A stretch of DNA of 58,326 nt from Kroppenstedtia sanguinis (GTDB lineage Bacteria > Bacillota > Bacilli > Thermoactinomycetales > DSM-45169), in the NCBI RefSeq assembly GCF_050433445.1, contig NZ_JBNPXF010000021.1, positions 1-58,326 of the forward strand, in the 5' to 3' direction. The first letter of the stretch is position 1; every line of letters starts with the position of its first letter. The position numbers were made by a program, and so were the translations under genes. The notes under the pieces are model-generated. The model did not search any database, had not been told where the DNA came from, and worked only from the letters and a program-made list of their open reading frames with translations. Positions 34,902-42,209 of the stretch are shown here, in pieces.

Positions 34902-35537
34902 GTGATTCTATTTCTTTCCATCGTAACCCTTGTCTCCGGACTCGCCTATCTGTGGCTCGCCGTGTACAAAGACCGGCAACTGTGGAAACTTCTTTTGAAG
35001 CCGGGAACGATGATCTGGATCATCCTGCTGGCTGTCGTCGGAGTGGTAAAGGAACCTGGAAGCTACGGTTGGCTGATCCTGATCGGCCTTCTGTTTTCCC
35101 TCGTCGGGGATTTCTTTCTGATGTTGCCATGGGGTCGGTTCATCCAAGGGCTCTTCTCTTTTTTCTGCGCTCATCTCTGCTATGTCGCTGCGTTCTTCCT
35201 CGAAATGAAAAAGAATTCGGGGGGGATCGGAATCACCCTGGCGCTGATCTTACTCGGCGGGGTTGTTTTTTATTTTCTCCGGTCCGGGATCCAGGAAGAG
35301 GGTGGGAGAAGATTGCAATGGGCTGTCATCGCCTACATATTGGTGATCTCCCTGATGGTCTGGTCAGCCTGGTTCACCGGTTCATCTTGGATTTTCGCCG
35401 GAGCTTTGCTCTTCTATCTCTCCGATGCCATCCTCGGCTGGAACCGGTTTGTTCATCCCTTCCCCCGGGGTGACTTCGGGGTGATGAGCACTTATTTTGC
35501 CGCTCAATACCTGTTAGCATTAAGTGTTGGGATTTGA
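34902..35537 (+). CDS. YhhN-family (lysoplasmalogenase-like) membrane protein
   Basis: 211 aa, about eight hydrophobic segments. Family signatures: LLKPGTMIWIILLA, LIGLLFSLVGDFFLMLP with the conserved Asp, GLFSFFCAHLCYV, and LFYLSDAILGWNRF with the second conserved Asp. TMEM86/YhhN enzymes cleave the vinyl ether of lysoplasmalogens in animals; the bacterial substrate is unsettled. Start GTG with AGGAGG 8 nt upstream; the frame is open back to 34695, through the terminator, which argues against the longer form. Confidence 0.88.
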   Translation: MILFLSIVTLVSGLAYLWLAVYKDRQLWKLLLKPGTMIWIILLAVVGVVKEPGSYGWLILIGLLFSLVGDFFLMLPWGRFIQGLFSFFCAHLCYVAAFFLEMKKNSGGIGITLALILLGGVVFYFLRSGIQEEGGRRLQWAVIAYILVISLMVWSAWFTGSSWIFAGALLFYLSDAILGWNRFVHPFPRGDFGVMSTYFAAQYLLALSVGI

Positions 35538-35569
35538 TATGATAAGTTGCTTGTACTGATCCCGGTCCC

Positions 35570-35609
35570 AAACGGCTTCTCCCCGGTCCAAACCGGGGAG
35601 AAGCCGTTT
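35570..35609 (+). terminator. Terminator of the YhhN gene
   Basis: AAACGGCTTCTCCCCGG-TCCAAA-CCGGGGAGAAGCCGTTT, a very long perfect stem 32 bp after the stop. The T run is short (TTTG), so it may work mostly by stem strength. Confidence 0.75.
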
Positions 35610-35676
35610 GTCTATCCTTATAGTCGAATCAGCTTGAGTGACTAACTAGGAACAAAATCCATACGAAATACGGTTA

Positions 35677-35705
35677 TTGACAATTCATATGCAAAGTATT
35701 AATAT
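35677..35705 (+). promoter_or_regulatory. Promoter of the MarR/efflux operon
   Basis: -35 TTGACA (35677-35682), 17-bp spacer, -10 TAATAT (35700-35705). The CATAT and ATATG segments in and after the spacer (35687-35706) form a spaced inverted repeat typical of a MarR-type operator, suggesting autoregulation. Confidence 0.65.
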
Positions 35706-35753
35706 GTAAATCGTTCTCATGCGTATTATTCGTTATCCGAAATATATCGAAAG

Positions 35754-36224
35754 ATGGTGTCCCTGATGAAAGAAGATCAGATCAACGAGTTGATCTATCT
35801 GTTGAGATTGAGTGGACGCACATTTCGACAGCGGGCGTTTTCGGAGGTGAAAAAATATAATCTCACCGTTCCTCAAAGCATCGTGTTGCAAGTCCTCTCC
35901 TTTGAAGGAAAGCAACCCCTTGCCGGATTAAGTGAAGAAACGGGGATGTCGACCAGTACCCTCAGCGGGATCGTGGATCGGCTGGAAGGTATGGGGTATG
36001 TAAACAGACAGCGGGATCAAGCCGATCGCCGGGTGGTATGGATCGATCTGACTCTAGAGGGAAAATCCTTCGTTAAAAAGGTTCACGCTCTCAATCCCCA
36101 CTTTCTCAGATCCCAGCTGCTTCGTCTTCCTCCCGAAGACATCCAGTTACTGATTCTGCAACTTCGCAAGTTTATCACAGTTTTGGAGGAAAATGAAACT
36201 CCATCGAAAGGAGAGGAATCATGA
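35754..36224 (+). CDS. MarR-family transcriptional regulator
   Basis: 156 aa. Winged helix: LAGLSEETGMSTSTLSGIVDRLEGMGYVNRQRDQADRRVVWIDLT contains the recognition helix and the wing DRR signature. Helices at both ends form the dimer interface. No cysteine is placed as in OhrR, so a ligand-type response is more likely than peroxide. Its stop overlaps the next start by 4 bp, so it controls and is co-expressed with the efflux genes. A second ATG at 35766 is possible. Confidence 0.93.
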   Translation: MVSLMKEDQINELIYLLRLSGRTFRQRAFSEVKKYNLTVPQSIVLQVLSFEGKQPLAGLSEETGMSTSTLSGIVDRLEGMGYVNRQRDQADRRVVWIDLTLEGKSFVKKVHALNPHFLRSQLLRLPPEDIQLLILQLRKFITVLEENETPSKGEES

Positions 36225-36901
36225 GGCGTTCTTTCGTATGGGGCTCGATCCTGGCGCTTTTTCTGCTCGCAGGGATCGGCGGTGGTATCTATTACGGATA
36301 CCAACAGCTGAACTATGTTTCCTCGGACATCGCTCAGGTGAGCGCCCCCAGCACCACCATCACCGCAGACACCACCGGCAGGTTGGACTGGAAGGTTCAC
36401 AGCGGAGACGTGGTTCAAGCGGACGAGGTGATCGGAAGCCTGTCTCCGATTCCATCCCTATCCGCTGCCCCGTCTCCTTTATCAAGTTCAGGAAAATCCA
36501 ATCCATCTGGGGGCTCCCCGGACCAGGAAATCAAATCCCCAATCCGTGGAACCATTCTGGAGAGCATTCCGGCTTCCAAAGGGATCACCACCGGTGAAAT
36601 GCCTTTGGCCATGATCGCGGACCTCTCCAAGCTCCACATCTTAGCTTACGTGGATGAATCCGACATTGCCGAGGTCAAAAAAGGACAGCAGGCAGAGATC
36701 CACCTCGACGCCGAACCTGGGATCACCTTCCAAGGAAAGGTGGACCGTATCGGGAACCAAGCCGGTAAACCGGGATCTGATGCTTCCAGCACAGGCAGCA
36801 CCAAGGAGGTCCAGCGGGTCCCCGTTTATATCGACGTGGATTTCCAGGATCACGAGGTCGTTTATGGCATGAATGCTGTCGTTAAAATACACAAATCTTG
36901 A
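36221..36901 (+). CDS. Short HlyD-like membrane-fusion protein 1
   Basis: 226 aa. One N-terminal TM anchor (about 5-25: SILALFLLAGIGGGIYYG), then a biotinyl-lipoyl-like half (TTGRLDWKVHSGDVVQADEVIGSL), a short Ser/Pro/Gly linker in place of the usual coiled-coil hairpin (about 72-102), the second lipoyl half (SPIRGTILESIPASKG), and a beta-barrel domain (LHILAYVDESDIAEVKKGQ). EmrA-like adaptors are normally longer. Works with the DHA2 transporter downstream. Confidence 0.85.
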   Translation: MRRSFVWGSILALFLLAGIGGGIYYGYQQLNYVSSDIAQVSAPSTTITADTTGRLDWKVHSGDVVQADEVIGSLSPIPSLSAAPSPLSSSGKSNPSGGSPDQEIKSPIRGTILESIPASKGITTGEMPLAMIADLSKLHILAYVDESDIAEVKKGQQAEIHLDAEPGITFQGKVDRIGNQAGKPGSDASSTGSTKEVQRVPVYIDVDFQDHEVVYGMNAVVKIHKS

Positions 36902-36918
36902 CAGGAGTGGAGACACTG

Positions 36919-37557
36919 ATGAAAACCTCACGATTAATCATCTTGAACATCGTGTTGGCCTTGGTCATTGTGGCAGCCGGAATCGGCGGTTACTACTACT
37001 ACTACCAACAATCCAACTATGTAAAGACCGATGATGCCCGGGTCGAAGGAGAATTGACCCCACTGGTGTCGGAAGTGCCAGGAAAACTGGACAGCTGGAA
37101 AGCGAAGGAAGGCACCACTTTCAAAAAAGGGGATGTCATCGGCAAAATCAAGACTGCTGAGGGGCAAACTCTGGAGATCAAAGCCCCTGCAGATGGAACC
37201 GTCATTCAGGATAAAGCACAAAAGGGACAAATGGTGACCCCCGGACAACCGATGGGCAACCTGGTCGACCTGAATAATTTATATATCCTCTCTAATATTG
37301 AGGAGACCGATTACCAGGATGTGAAAAAGGGAGCCGATGTGAAGATCAAAGTGGATGCTGCTCCCGACCTCACCATTGAAGGGAAAGTGAAGCAACGGGG
37401 ATTGGCGACGGCTTCCACCTTCTCCATGATGCCACAACAAAATTCCAGCGGCGATTATACCAAAGTGGTCCAGCGCATTCCGGTGAAAATTTCCATGGAT
37501 TCCTACCCGGACAATCTGGTTCCCGGGATGAATGCCACGATTGAAATCTCCAAATGA
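36919..37557 (+). CDS. Short HlyD-like membrane-fusion protein 2
   Basis: 212 aa. TM anchor about 5-28 followed by NYVKTDDARVEGELTPLVSEVPG, the EmrA/YhbJ-like motif, lipoyl halves joined directly (FKKGDVIGKIKTAEGQTLEIKAPADGTV) with no hairpin at all, and a barrel domain (LYILSNIEETDYQDVKKGA) ending VPGMNATIEI. It resembles the preceding gene and is probably its paralogue. The start ATG is 17 bp after that gene, with GGAG upstream. Confidence 0.86.
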   Translation: MKTSRLIILNIVLALVIVAAGIGGYYYYYQQSNYVKTDDARVEGELTPLVSEVPGKLDSWKAKEGTTFKKGDVIGKIKTAEGQTLEIKAPADGTVIQDKAQKGQMVTPGQPMGNLVDLNNLYILSNIEETDYQDVKKGADVKIKVDAAPDLTIEGKVKQRGLATASTFSMMPQQNSSGDYTKVVQRIPVKISMDSYPDNLVPGMNATIEISK

Positions 37558-37593
37558 CGACATGGAAGTCCATTACCCACAGAGAGGAGGGCC

Positions 37594-39183
37594 ATGATGT
37601 CATCATCTGACAACAACAGTGATAACATAAAAATCACTCCTTATATCCCTTTGCTAAGCATCTGCATGATGGGAATGTTCTTGGCCATTGTCAACCAGAC
37701 CGTACTCAATGTGGCCATCCCTCGTATAATCAATGATTTTGGCGTCACAGCCAACACCGCACAATGGCTGGTGACTGGCTACATGCTGGTCAATGGTGTC
37801 TTAATCCCCATCTCCGCCTTTTTGATGGAGACCTTTGGCACTCGAAAATTGTTTACATTTTCCCTCCTTCTGTTTACCGTAGGCTCTCTGATCTGCGGAA
37901 TGTCCCCCAACTTTCCGATCATGTTGGTTGGACGGTTGATTCAAGCCGCCGGAGCCGGGGTGATGATGCCCCTGGTCATGAACTTAATTCTGATCATTTT
38001 CCCTCCGGAAATCCGGGGCCGCGGCATGGGGATCCTGGGATTAGGAATGATCTTCGCCCCGGCGGTGGGGCCCACACTGTCAGGTTGGCTCCTGCAGTAT
38101 TATTCCTGGCGGGTCCTCTTTTACGGCATGTTCGTATTGACTGTAGTAGTCACCATCCTGGCTTTTCTCCTCGTGCGGGACATCGGCAAATTGCGAAAAC
38201 CCCCCGTGGATTTGTATGGGATGATCACCTCCGTGATCGGGTTTGGCGCCGTCTTGTATGGGATCAGTGAAGCAGGCTCCCAAGGCTGGAGCAGTCCGGC
38301 GGTGGTTGTCAGTTTAGTTCTAGGGATTTTTTCCTTGATTCTGTTTATACATCGCCAATTGCAACAGGAAGATCCTTTGCTGAACTTCCGGGTGTTTAAA
38401 TATGATATGTTCACATTGACTACCGTAATCAATGCCATCATCACCCTGGCCATGTTCGCCGGTATGTTCCTGTTGCCGATCTATCTGCAAAACCTACGGG
38501 GCTTCACCCCTCTGGAATCAGGGATTCTGATGTTGCCCGGTGCCTTGATCATGGGGATCATGTCTCCTATCTCCGGCTTTATGTTTGATCGAATCGGGCC
38601 ACGTCCCCTGGCCATTGTGGGACTGACAATTACCGGAATCACCACTTGGGAGTTGACCCAACTCACACTGGAGACGAGCTACACCTCAGTGATTTGGATC
38701 TATACGATTCGCTCCCTGGGCATGTCCCTGTTGATGATGCCGATTATGACGGCAGGCTTGAATCAATTGCCAGAGCATCTGAACAGTCATGGCAATGCGA
38801 TGAGCAACACGATTCGCCAAATGGCCGGTTCCATGGGAACGGCCCTGCTCACCACGATCTACACCAATCGGATGGGTGCGCATCTAGCCCATCGCAGCGA
38901 GGAAATGAATCTGTTCAATTCGGGCTTCGCCCAGTCCTTTCAGGAAGGGGCCGCCAAACTTTCCGAGGCGATGGGCGTCCCCCTGGCTCAAGCCCAAGAG
39001 CTTTTCTCCAGCATGCTGTTCGGGGAAGCGAGCAAGCAGGCCGCTGTCTCTGGCATCAATGACGCCTTTGTCTGGGCTGTAGCCTTCATATGCATCGGTT
39101 TCGTTCTCTGTCTGTTCGTGCGTGATGTTCGCAAGGATGGGAAAAAATTAAAACCCCTGCCTCAGACAACTGCAGAAAATTGA
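37594..39183 (+). CDS. DHA2-family (EmrB/QacA) multidrug MFS transporter
   Basis: 529 aa, 14 predicted TM segments. Motif D1-like NQTVLNVAIPRIINDFG in TM1, motif C-like GLGMIFAPAVGPTLSGWL in TM5, GRLIQAAGAGVMMPL in TM4. Proton-driven export of hydrophobic drugs. Start ATG with AGAGGAGG upstream. The B. subtilis yhbI-yhbJ-yhcA set has a similar order with one adaptor. A soluble insert near 425-470 precedes the last TM. Confidence 0.94.
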   Translation: MMSSSDNNSDNIKITPYIPLLSICMMGMFLAIVNQTVLNVAIPRIINDFGVTANTAQWLVTGYMLVNGVLIPISAFLMETFGTRKLFTFSLLLFTVGSLICGMSPNFPIMLVGRLIQAAGAGVMMPLVMNLILIIFPPEIRGRGMGILGLGMIFAPAVGPTLSGWLLQYYSWRVLFYGMFVLTVVVTILAFLLVRDIGKLRKPPVDLYGMITSVIGFGAVLYGISEAGSQGWSSPAVVVSLVLGIFSLILFIHRQLQQEDPLLNFRVFKYDMFTLTTVINAIITLAMFAGMFLLPIYLQNLRGFTPLESGILMLPGALIMGIMSPISGFMFDRIGPRPLAIVGLTITGITTWELTQLTLETSYTSVIWIYTIRSLGMSLLMMPIMTAGLNQLPEHLNSHGNAMSNTIRQMAGSMGTALLTTIYTNRMGAHLAHRSEEMNLFNSGFAQSFQEGAAKLSEAMGVPLAQAQELFSSMLFGEASKQAAVSGINDAFVWAVAFICIGFVLCLFVRDVRKDGKKLKPLPQTTAEN

Positions 39184-39187
39184 GCCC

Positions 39188-39218
39188 ATCCCCCGAAGCA
39201 AGACTTCGGGGGATTTTT
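39188..39218 (+). terminator. Terminator of the efflux operon
   Basis: ATCCCCCGAAG-CAAGA-CTTCGGGGGATTTTT, 5 bp after the MFS stop. Confidence 0.9.
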
Positions 39219-39261
39219 CTTTGAAGAGGATTTGTATAGATGTACTGTAGCTTCAACACAC

Positions 39262-39292
39262 AAAAACACCGGGCTGTATACGCCCGGTGTTT
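39262..39292 (-). terminator. Terminator of the chitinase gene
   Basis: Minus strand: AAACACCGGGC-GTATACA-GCCCGGTGTTTTT, about 25 bp after the stop. Confidence 0.88.
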
Positions 39293-39315
39293 GGTATCCA
39301 TTTCGATTTTCAACT

Positions 39316-40569
39316 TTACTTAAAATCGTTGTACACTTTATTCAACAAGGTCCCGTTTCGATCGGAGCTCAACTCCCAAAACATCGCTCCTGCCAACCCT
39401 TTGGATTTGATGTAATCGGTTTTATACCCGATGGATTCCATGTCATCATAGGAGATGAAGGTTTGGGTTGTGGGATTGTACAAATAGGGAACTTTGGCCT
39501 GGTCATTCCAGTGACGGGTGTATCCGTTCTTATCGATATAATCCTTCTCCAAGTGGGAAAAGTCGAAGACTCCCTCTTCCCACGTCCCCTCTGACGGTCC
39601 GGAACAGTTCTGATACAGGCCGTGATCCGCCCCCCCACATCCCGTCCATCCCCGTCCGTAAAAAGGCATGCCCAAAACCAACTTATCCTTGGGAACACCT
39701 GCGTTCAAGTGACCTTCCACGGCAGCATCCACGTGGAAGGAGTTCGCATTGGGAGAGGGATCTTTTGGATCCAAGTAAAGTGGCGCATTGTTACCGCTGG
39801 TACTCTCCCAGCCTCCGTGGAAATCATAGGTCATGATATTGATCCAATCCAGTTGAGCTTGGACTTGATCCAATTCCGTATTTTTCACATAGTCAGGACT
39901 GGCTCCCGATGCGATGGTCAGCAGGTACTTCTTTCCGTCTTGATTCCCGGCTTCGTCCAATTTCTGCCTCACCTTTTGCAACAGGAGGGTAAAGTTTTGT
40001 TTATCCTCCGGACGTCCGTCCACCTCACCGCCTGCCACCGGGTACTCCCAATCCAGGTCCACGCCGTCAAACCCCCACTCTCGGATAAAGCGCACCGCAC
40101 TGTCGGCAAATTTGTTCCGAGAAGCATCCGTCAGGGCCGCATCGGAGAAGTTATTGGACCAGGTCCACCCTCCCACCGAAATCAATGTTTTCAAATGAGG
40201 ATGTTTTTCCTTCAATTTGTTTAACTGATTGAAGTTTCCCCGTTTGCATCCCGGTTCCCAACAATCACCCGGAAATGCCTTCTCCGTATCTGCATACTCA
40301 TCCCCTACCACCACTTCTCCATTGGCGATATTGGCAAAAGCATAGTTGATGTGGGTGATCTTTTCCCCATCGATATCCGCCACTTGAAAGTCGCGGTCAT
40401 GGGTGGCCCAACTGGGGTAATAAGCGATTACCTTGCGATCCAACTGCGCATTTGCGTGATCCGATGCGGAAGCATCCACTGGTAAACCCGAATATAACGT
40501 AACCGAAAGCAACAAGGTCAAACCGAGAGTGAGCACTTTGAACGACACACTTCGTTTGGAGGACACCAT
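39316..40569 (-). CDS. Secreted GH18 chitinase
   Basis: 417 aa. Sec signal peptide (about 1-34: basic start, hydrophobic core VLTLGLTLLLSVTLYSG, cleavage near DASAS). Catalytic GH18 motif DGVDLDWEYP with the proton-donor Glu, plus SVGGWTWSNNF, NIMTYDFHGGWE and GMPFYGRGW. A chitinase insertion domain lies between the last blocks. No chitin-binding module, so it is a single-domain enzyme. Start ATG with AAAGGAG 6 nt upstream. Monocistronic. Confidence 0.93.
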   Translation of the reverse strand: MVSSKRSVSFKVLTLGLTLLLSVTLYSGLPVDASASDHANAQLDRKVIAYYPSWATHDRDFQVADIDGEKITHINYAFANIANGEVVVGDEYADTEKAFPGDCWEPGCKRGNFNQLNKLKEKHPHLKTLISVGGWTWSNNFSDAALTDASRNKFADSAVRFIREWGFDGVDLDWEYPVAGGEVDGRPEDKQNFTLLLQKVRQKLDEAGNQDGKKYLLTIASGASPDYVKNTELDQVQAQLDWINIMTYDFHGGWESTSGNNAPLYLDPKDPSPNANSFHVDAAVEGHLNAGVPKDKLVLGMPFYGRGWTGCGGADHGLYQNCSGPSEGTWEEGVFDFSHLEKDYIDKNGYTRHWNDQAKVPYLYNPTTQTFISYDDMESIGYKTDYIKSKGLAGAMFWELSSDRNGTLLNKVYNDFK

Positions 40570-40907
40570 CCAACACTCCTTTATCCATGTGTGTATTTCA
40601 AAAAACTCCACCCCCTGATCAGGGGCAATATAAATTACATTCGAGAATGATTGCGAATAATCCTTCTATTTAGAAAATATCTAGTCCCATTGAAAAAAAC
40701 TGTTGCACAATTAAAGTGGAGGTGGGATTTAATCAGGGAATGATTCGCGATCATCGATCCGTTTTCGGAAACCGAAGGGTTTTCTGAGCAGTTTAGTGGT
40801 CTCTAGAAGCGTTGTGAAAAAATTGCCACAAGAGCGCCTGTGCCTCGTCAGAACTTGGGTGCCGACATGTGAAACCTCATCCCGTTCAACTCAGAATCTG
40901 GCTGATT
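40570..40907. other. Intergenic region upstream of chitinase
   Basis: Contains a short palindrome CCCCTGATCAGGGG near 40612 and TTCGAGAATGATTGCGAA at 40640-40657, which is only partly Fur-like. No gene is seen. The chitinase promoter must lie here, but no clear -35/-10 pair was found. Confidence 0.4.
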
Positions 40908-40962
40908 AAAAAAAGCAGCAAAGGAACACCTGAAGCTTGAAACTCAAATGTCCCTTTGCCGC
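40908..40962 (-). terminator. Terminator of the ANT(6)-like gene
   Basis: Minus strand: GCGGCAAAGGGACA pairs with TGTTCCTTTGCTGC (12 of 14) across a 20-nt loop, followed by seven T. Confidence 0.65.
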
Positions 40963-40992
40963 GATATTTTCATTCCGATCGTTTTGCTGATT

Positions 40993-41868
40993 TTACAAGA
41001 GGATTTTGCTGGCTCCTGGCTTCAACTGTTGTACCCGCCTCAAGTACGCGGTAACATTGCGATCCTCCTCCAGCGGGTACTCGTAATGGAACCATTCCGC
41101 CACTTCCTTCGATGTCTGGCGGAATAAATCTAATGTGGCGAACAACGCTTGCCACACTTCGCCGTATGTTCCGCCTGGATAAGTAGTCATCAGTGCTTGC
41201 CAGATCGGCTTGGGTAAGTACTTTTCCAAATATTTTCCGTTTTTCCCGGTACTGAGCGAAAAGTCCGTGTCGATCCCCACCTTCCATTCCAGCATCTGCA
41301 TCCCCATCGGTCGGACATACATATTCAAATGGTCCATTGCATAAGTGATTTCTTGTCGCCACAACCCCTTGGCCACATAGGTGGATACCCACCAAAACTC
41401 ATTGCAACAATCGGCGTACATCGCTGCGGATGGACGCTTGACCCAGTAATCTTGATCCGTTGGCTCCGGGAGCTTCGGGAGGGCGTGATCCTTATCCAGC
41501 AACACCACAGACAGTTTGTCACCGCGATTCCAATCCTCTTTTTTCTCGATGGGACAAAGGGTGAGATCGATCCGATTGCCATCTGCAAACAACATCAAAT
41601 ATGAGAAATTTCCATCCAAATCAGGAGGGAATAGCTCCATATCTTCCGGCGTTTGCATGATGATCCGGCTGCCAAAGCAGTTGATCCAGTCTGGATCTTC
41701 GATCAAAGAATTCATGTCCGTAACCAAAAACACGATGTCAAAATCCTGAAACAGATCTTTTGGAGCACGAGGATTCGTCCGTGACCCGTTCATCCCGACA
41801 GCCCGGACTCGCTCATCCTTTCTGGTGTAGTCTAAAATCAACTCCATCATCTCTTGTTCGCTTCTCAT
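40993..41868 (-). CDS. Aminoglycoside 6-adenylyltransferase (AadK/ANT(6)-like)
   Basis: 291 aa. Nucleotidyltransferase motif GSRTNPRAPKDLFQDFDIVFLV with the metal-binding DFD pair, then SYLMLFADGNRIDLTL with the third carboxylate. The rest (LPKPIWQALMTTYPGGTYGEVW, LFRQTSKEVAEWF) matches the AadK family, which adenylylates streptomycin at O-6. Same length as B. subtilis AadK. It sits alone with its own terminator and no mobile genes nearby, so it looks intrinsic. Activity is not proven by sequence. Confidence 0.9.
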   Translation of the reverse strand: MRSEQEMMELILDYTRKDERVRAVGMNGSRTNPRAPKDLFQDFDIVFLVTDMNSLIEDPDWINCFGSRIIMQTPEDMELFPPDLDGNFSYLMLFADGNRIDLTLCPIEKKEDWNRGDKLSVVLLDKDHALPKLPEPTDQDYWVKRPSAAMYADCCNEFWWVSTYVAKGLWRQEITYAMDHLNMYVRPMGMQMLEWKVGIDTDFSLSTGKNGKYLEKYLPKPIWQALMTTYPGGTYGEVWQALFATLDLFRQTSKEVAEWFHYEYPLEEDRNVTAYLRRVQQLKPGASKILL

Positions 41869-42037
41869 CTTGGCTTCAACCTCCCATATTTTTATATCCC
41901 GGTATTTATTAGATGGAAGGTGGCCCGCGAATGGGTATGAAGCCAGATTTTTTTCTTGAAAAGGGTTACAGGTGATCCAACAGGATTTTCATCCGTCTTC
42001 TCCTTCTCCTGAATTCTGTGGTTAAATTATATCAGAA

Positions 42038-42172
42038 CAGGGCTGTTGATGAACCATAAAGTGGATGATGGGAACGAAACGACCCTTTCCCTCTTCCCAT
42101 TGCCCCCCATCGTAAAATATGGCTTGAGGGGACGGGGAGGGTAGGAGGGCTACGATCTCTTGCAAAGAGTGC
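42038..42172 (-). mobile_element. Truncated MITE-like element, copy E
   Basis: Window-left end CAGGGCTGTTGATGAACC is intact, followed by the outer arm and TACGATCTCTTGCAAAGAG of the loop. The element then breaks off and the CAGGCGTGTTGATT end is missing. It lies 38 bp after the cobN stop on the opposite side of the operon from its promoter. The remaining 41869-42037 shows no gene. Confidence 0.7.
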
Positions 42173-42209
42173 ACAACCTACCTTTATGGATATGAAAACC
42201 GCTTCCTGA

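Noticed and set aside
40640..40657. Fur or Zur box before the chitinase (TTCGAGAATGATTGCGAA)
   Set aside because: Only about 9 of 14 Fur positions match and the two halves point to different consensus types.
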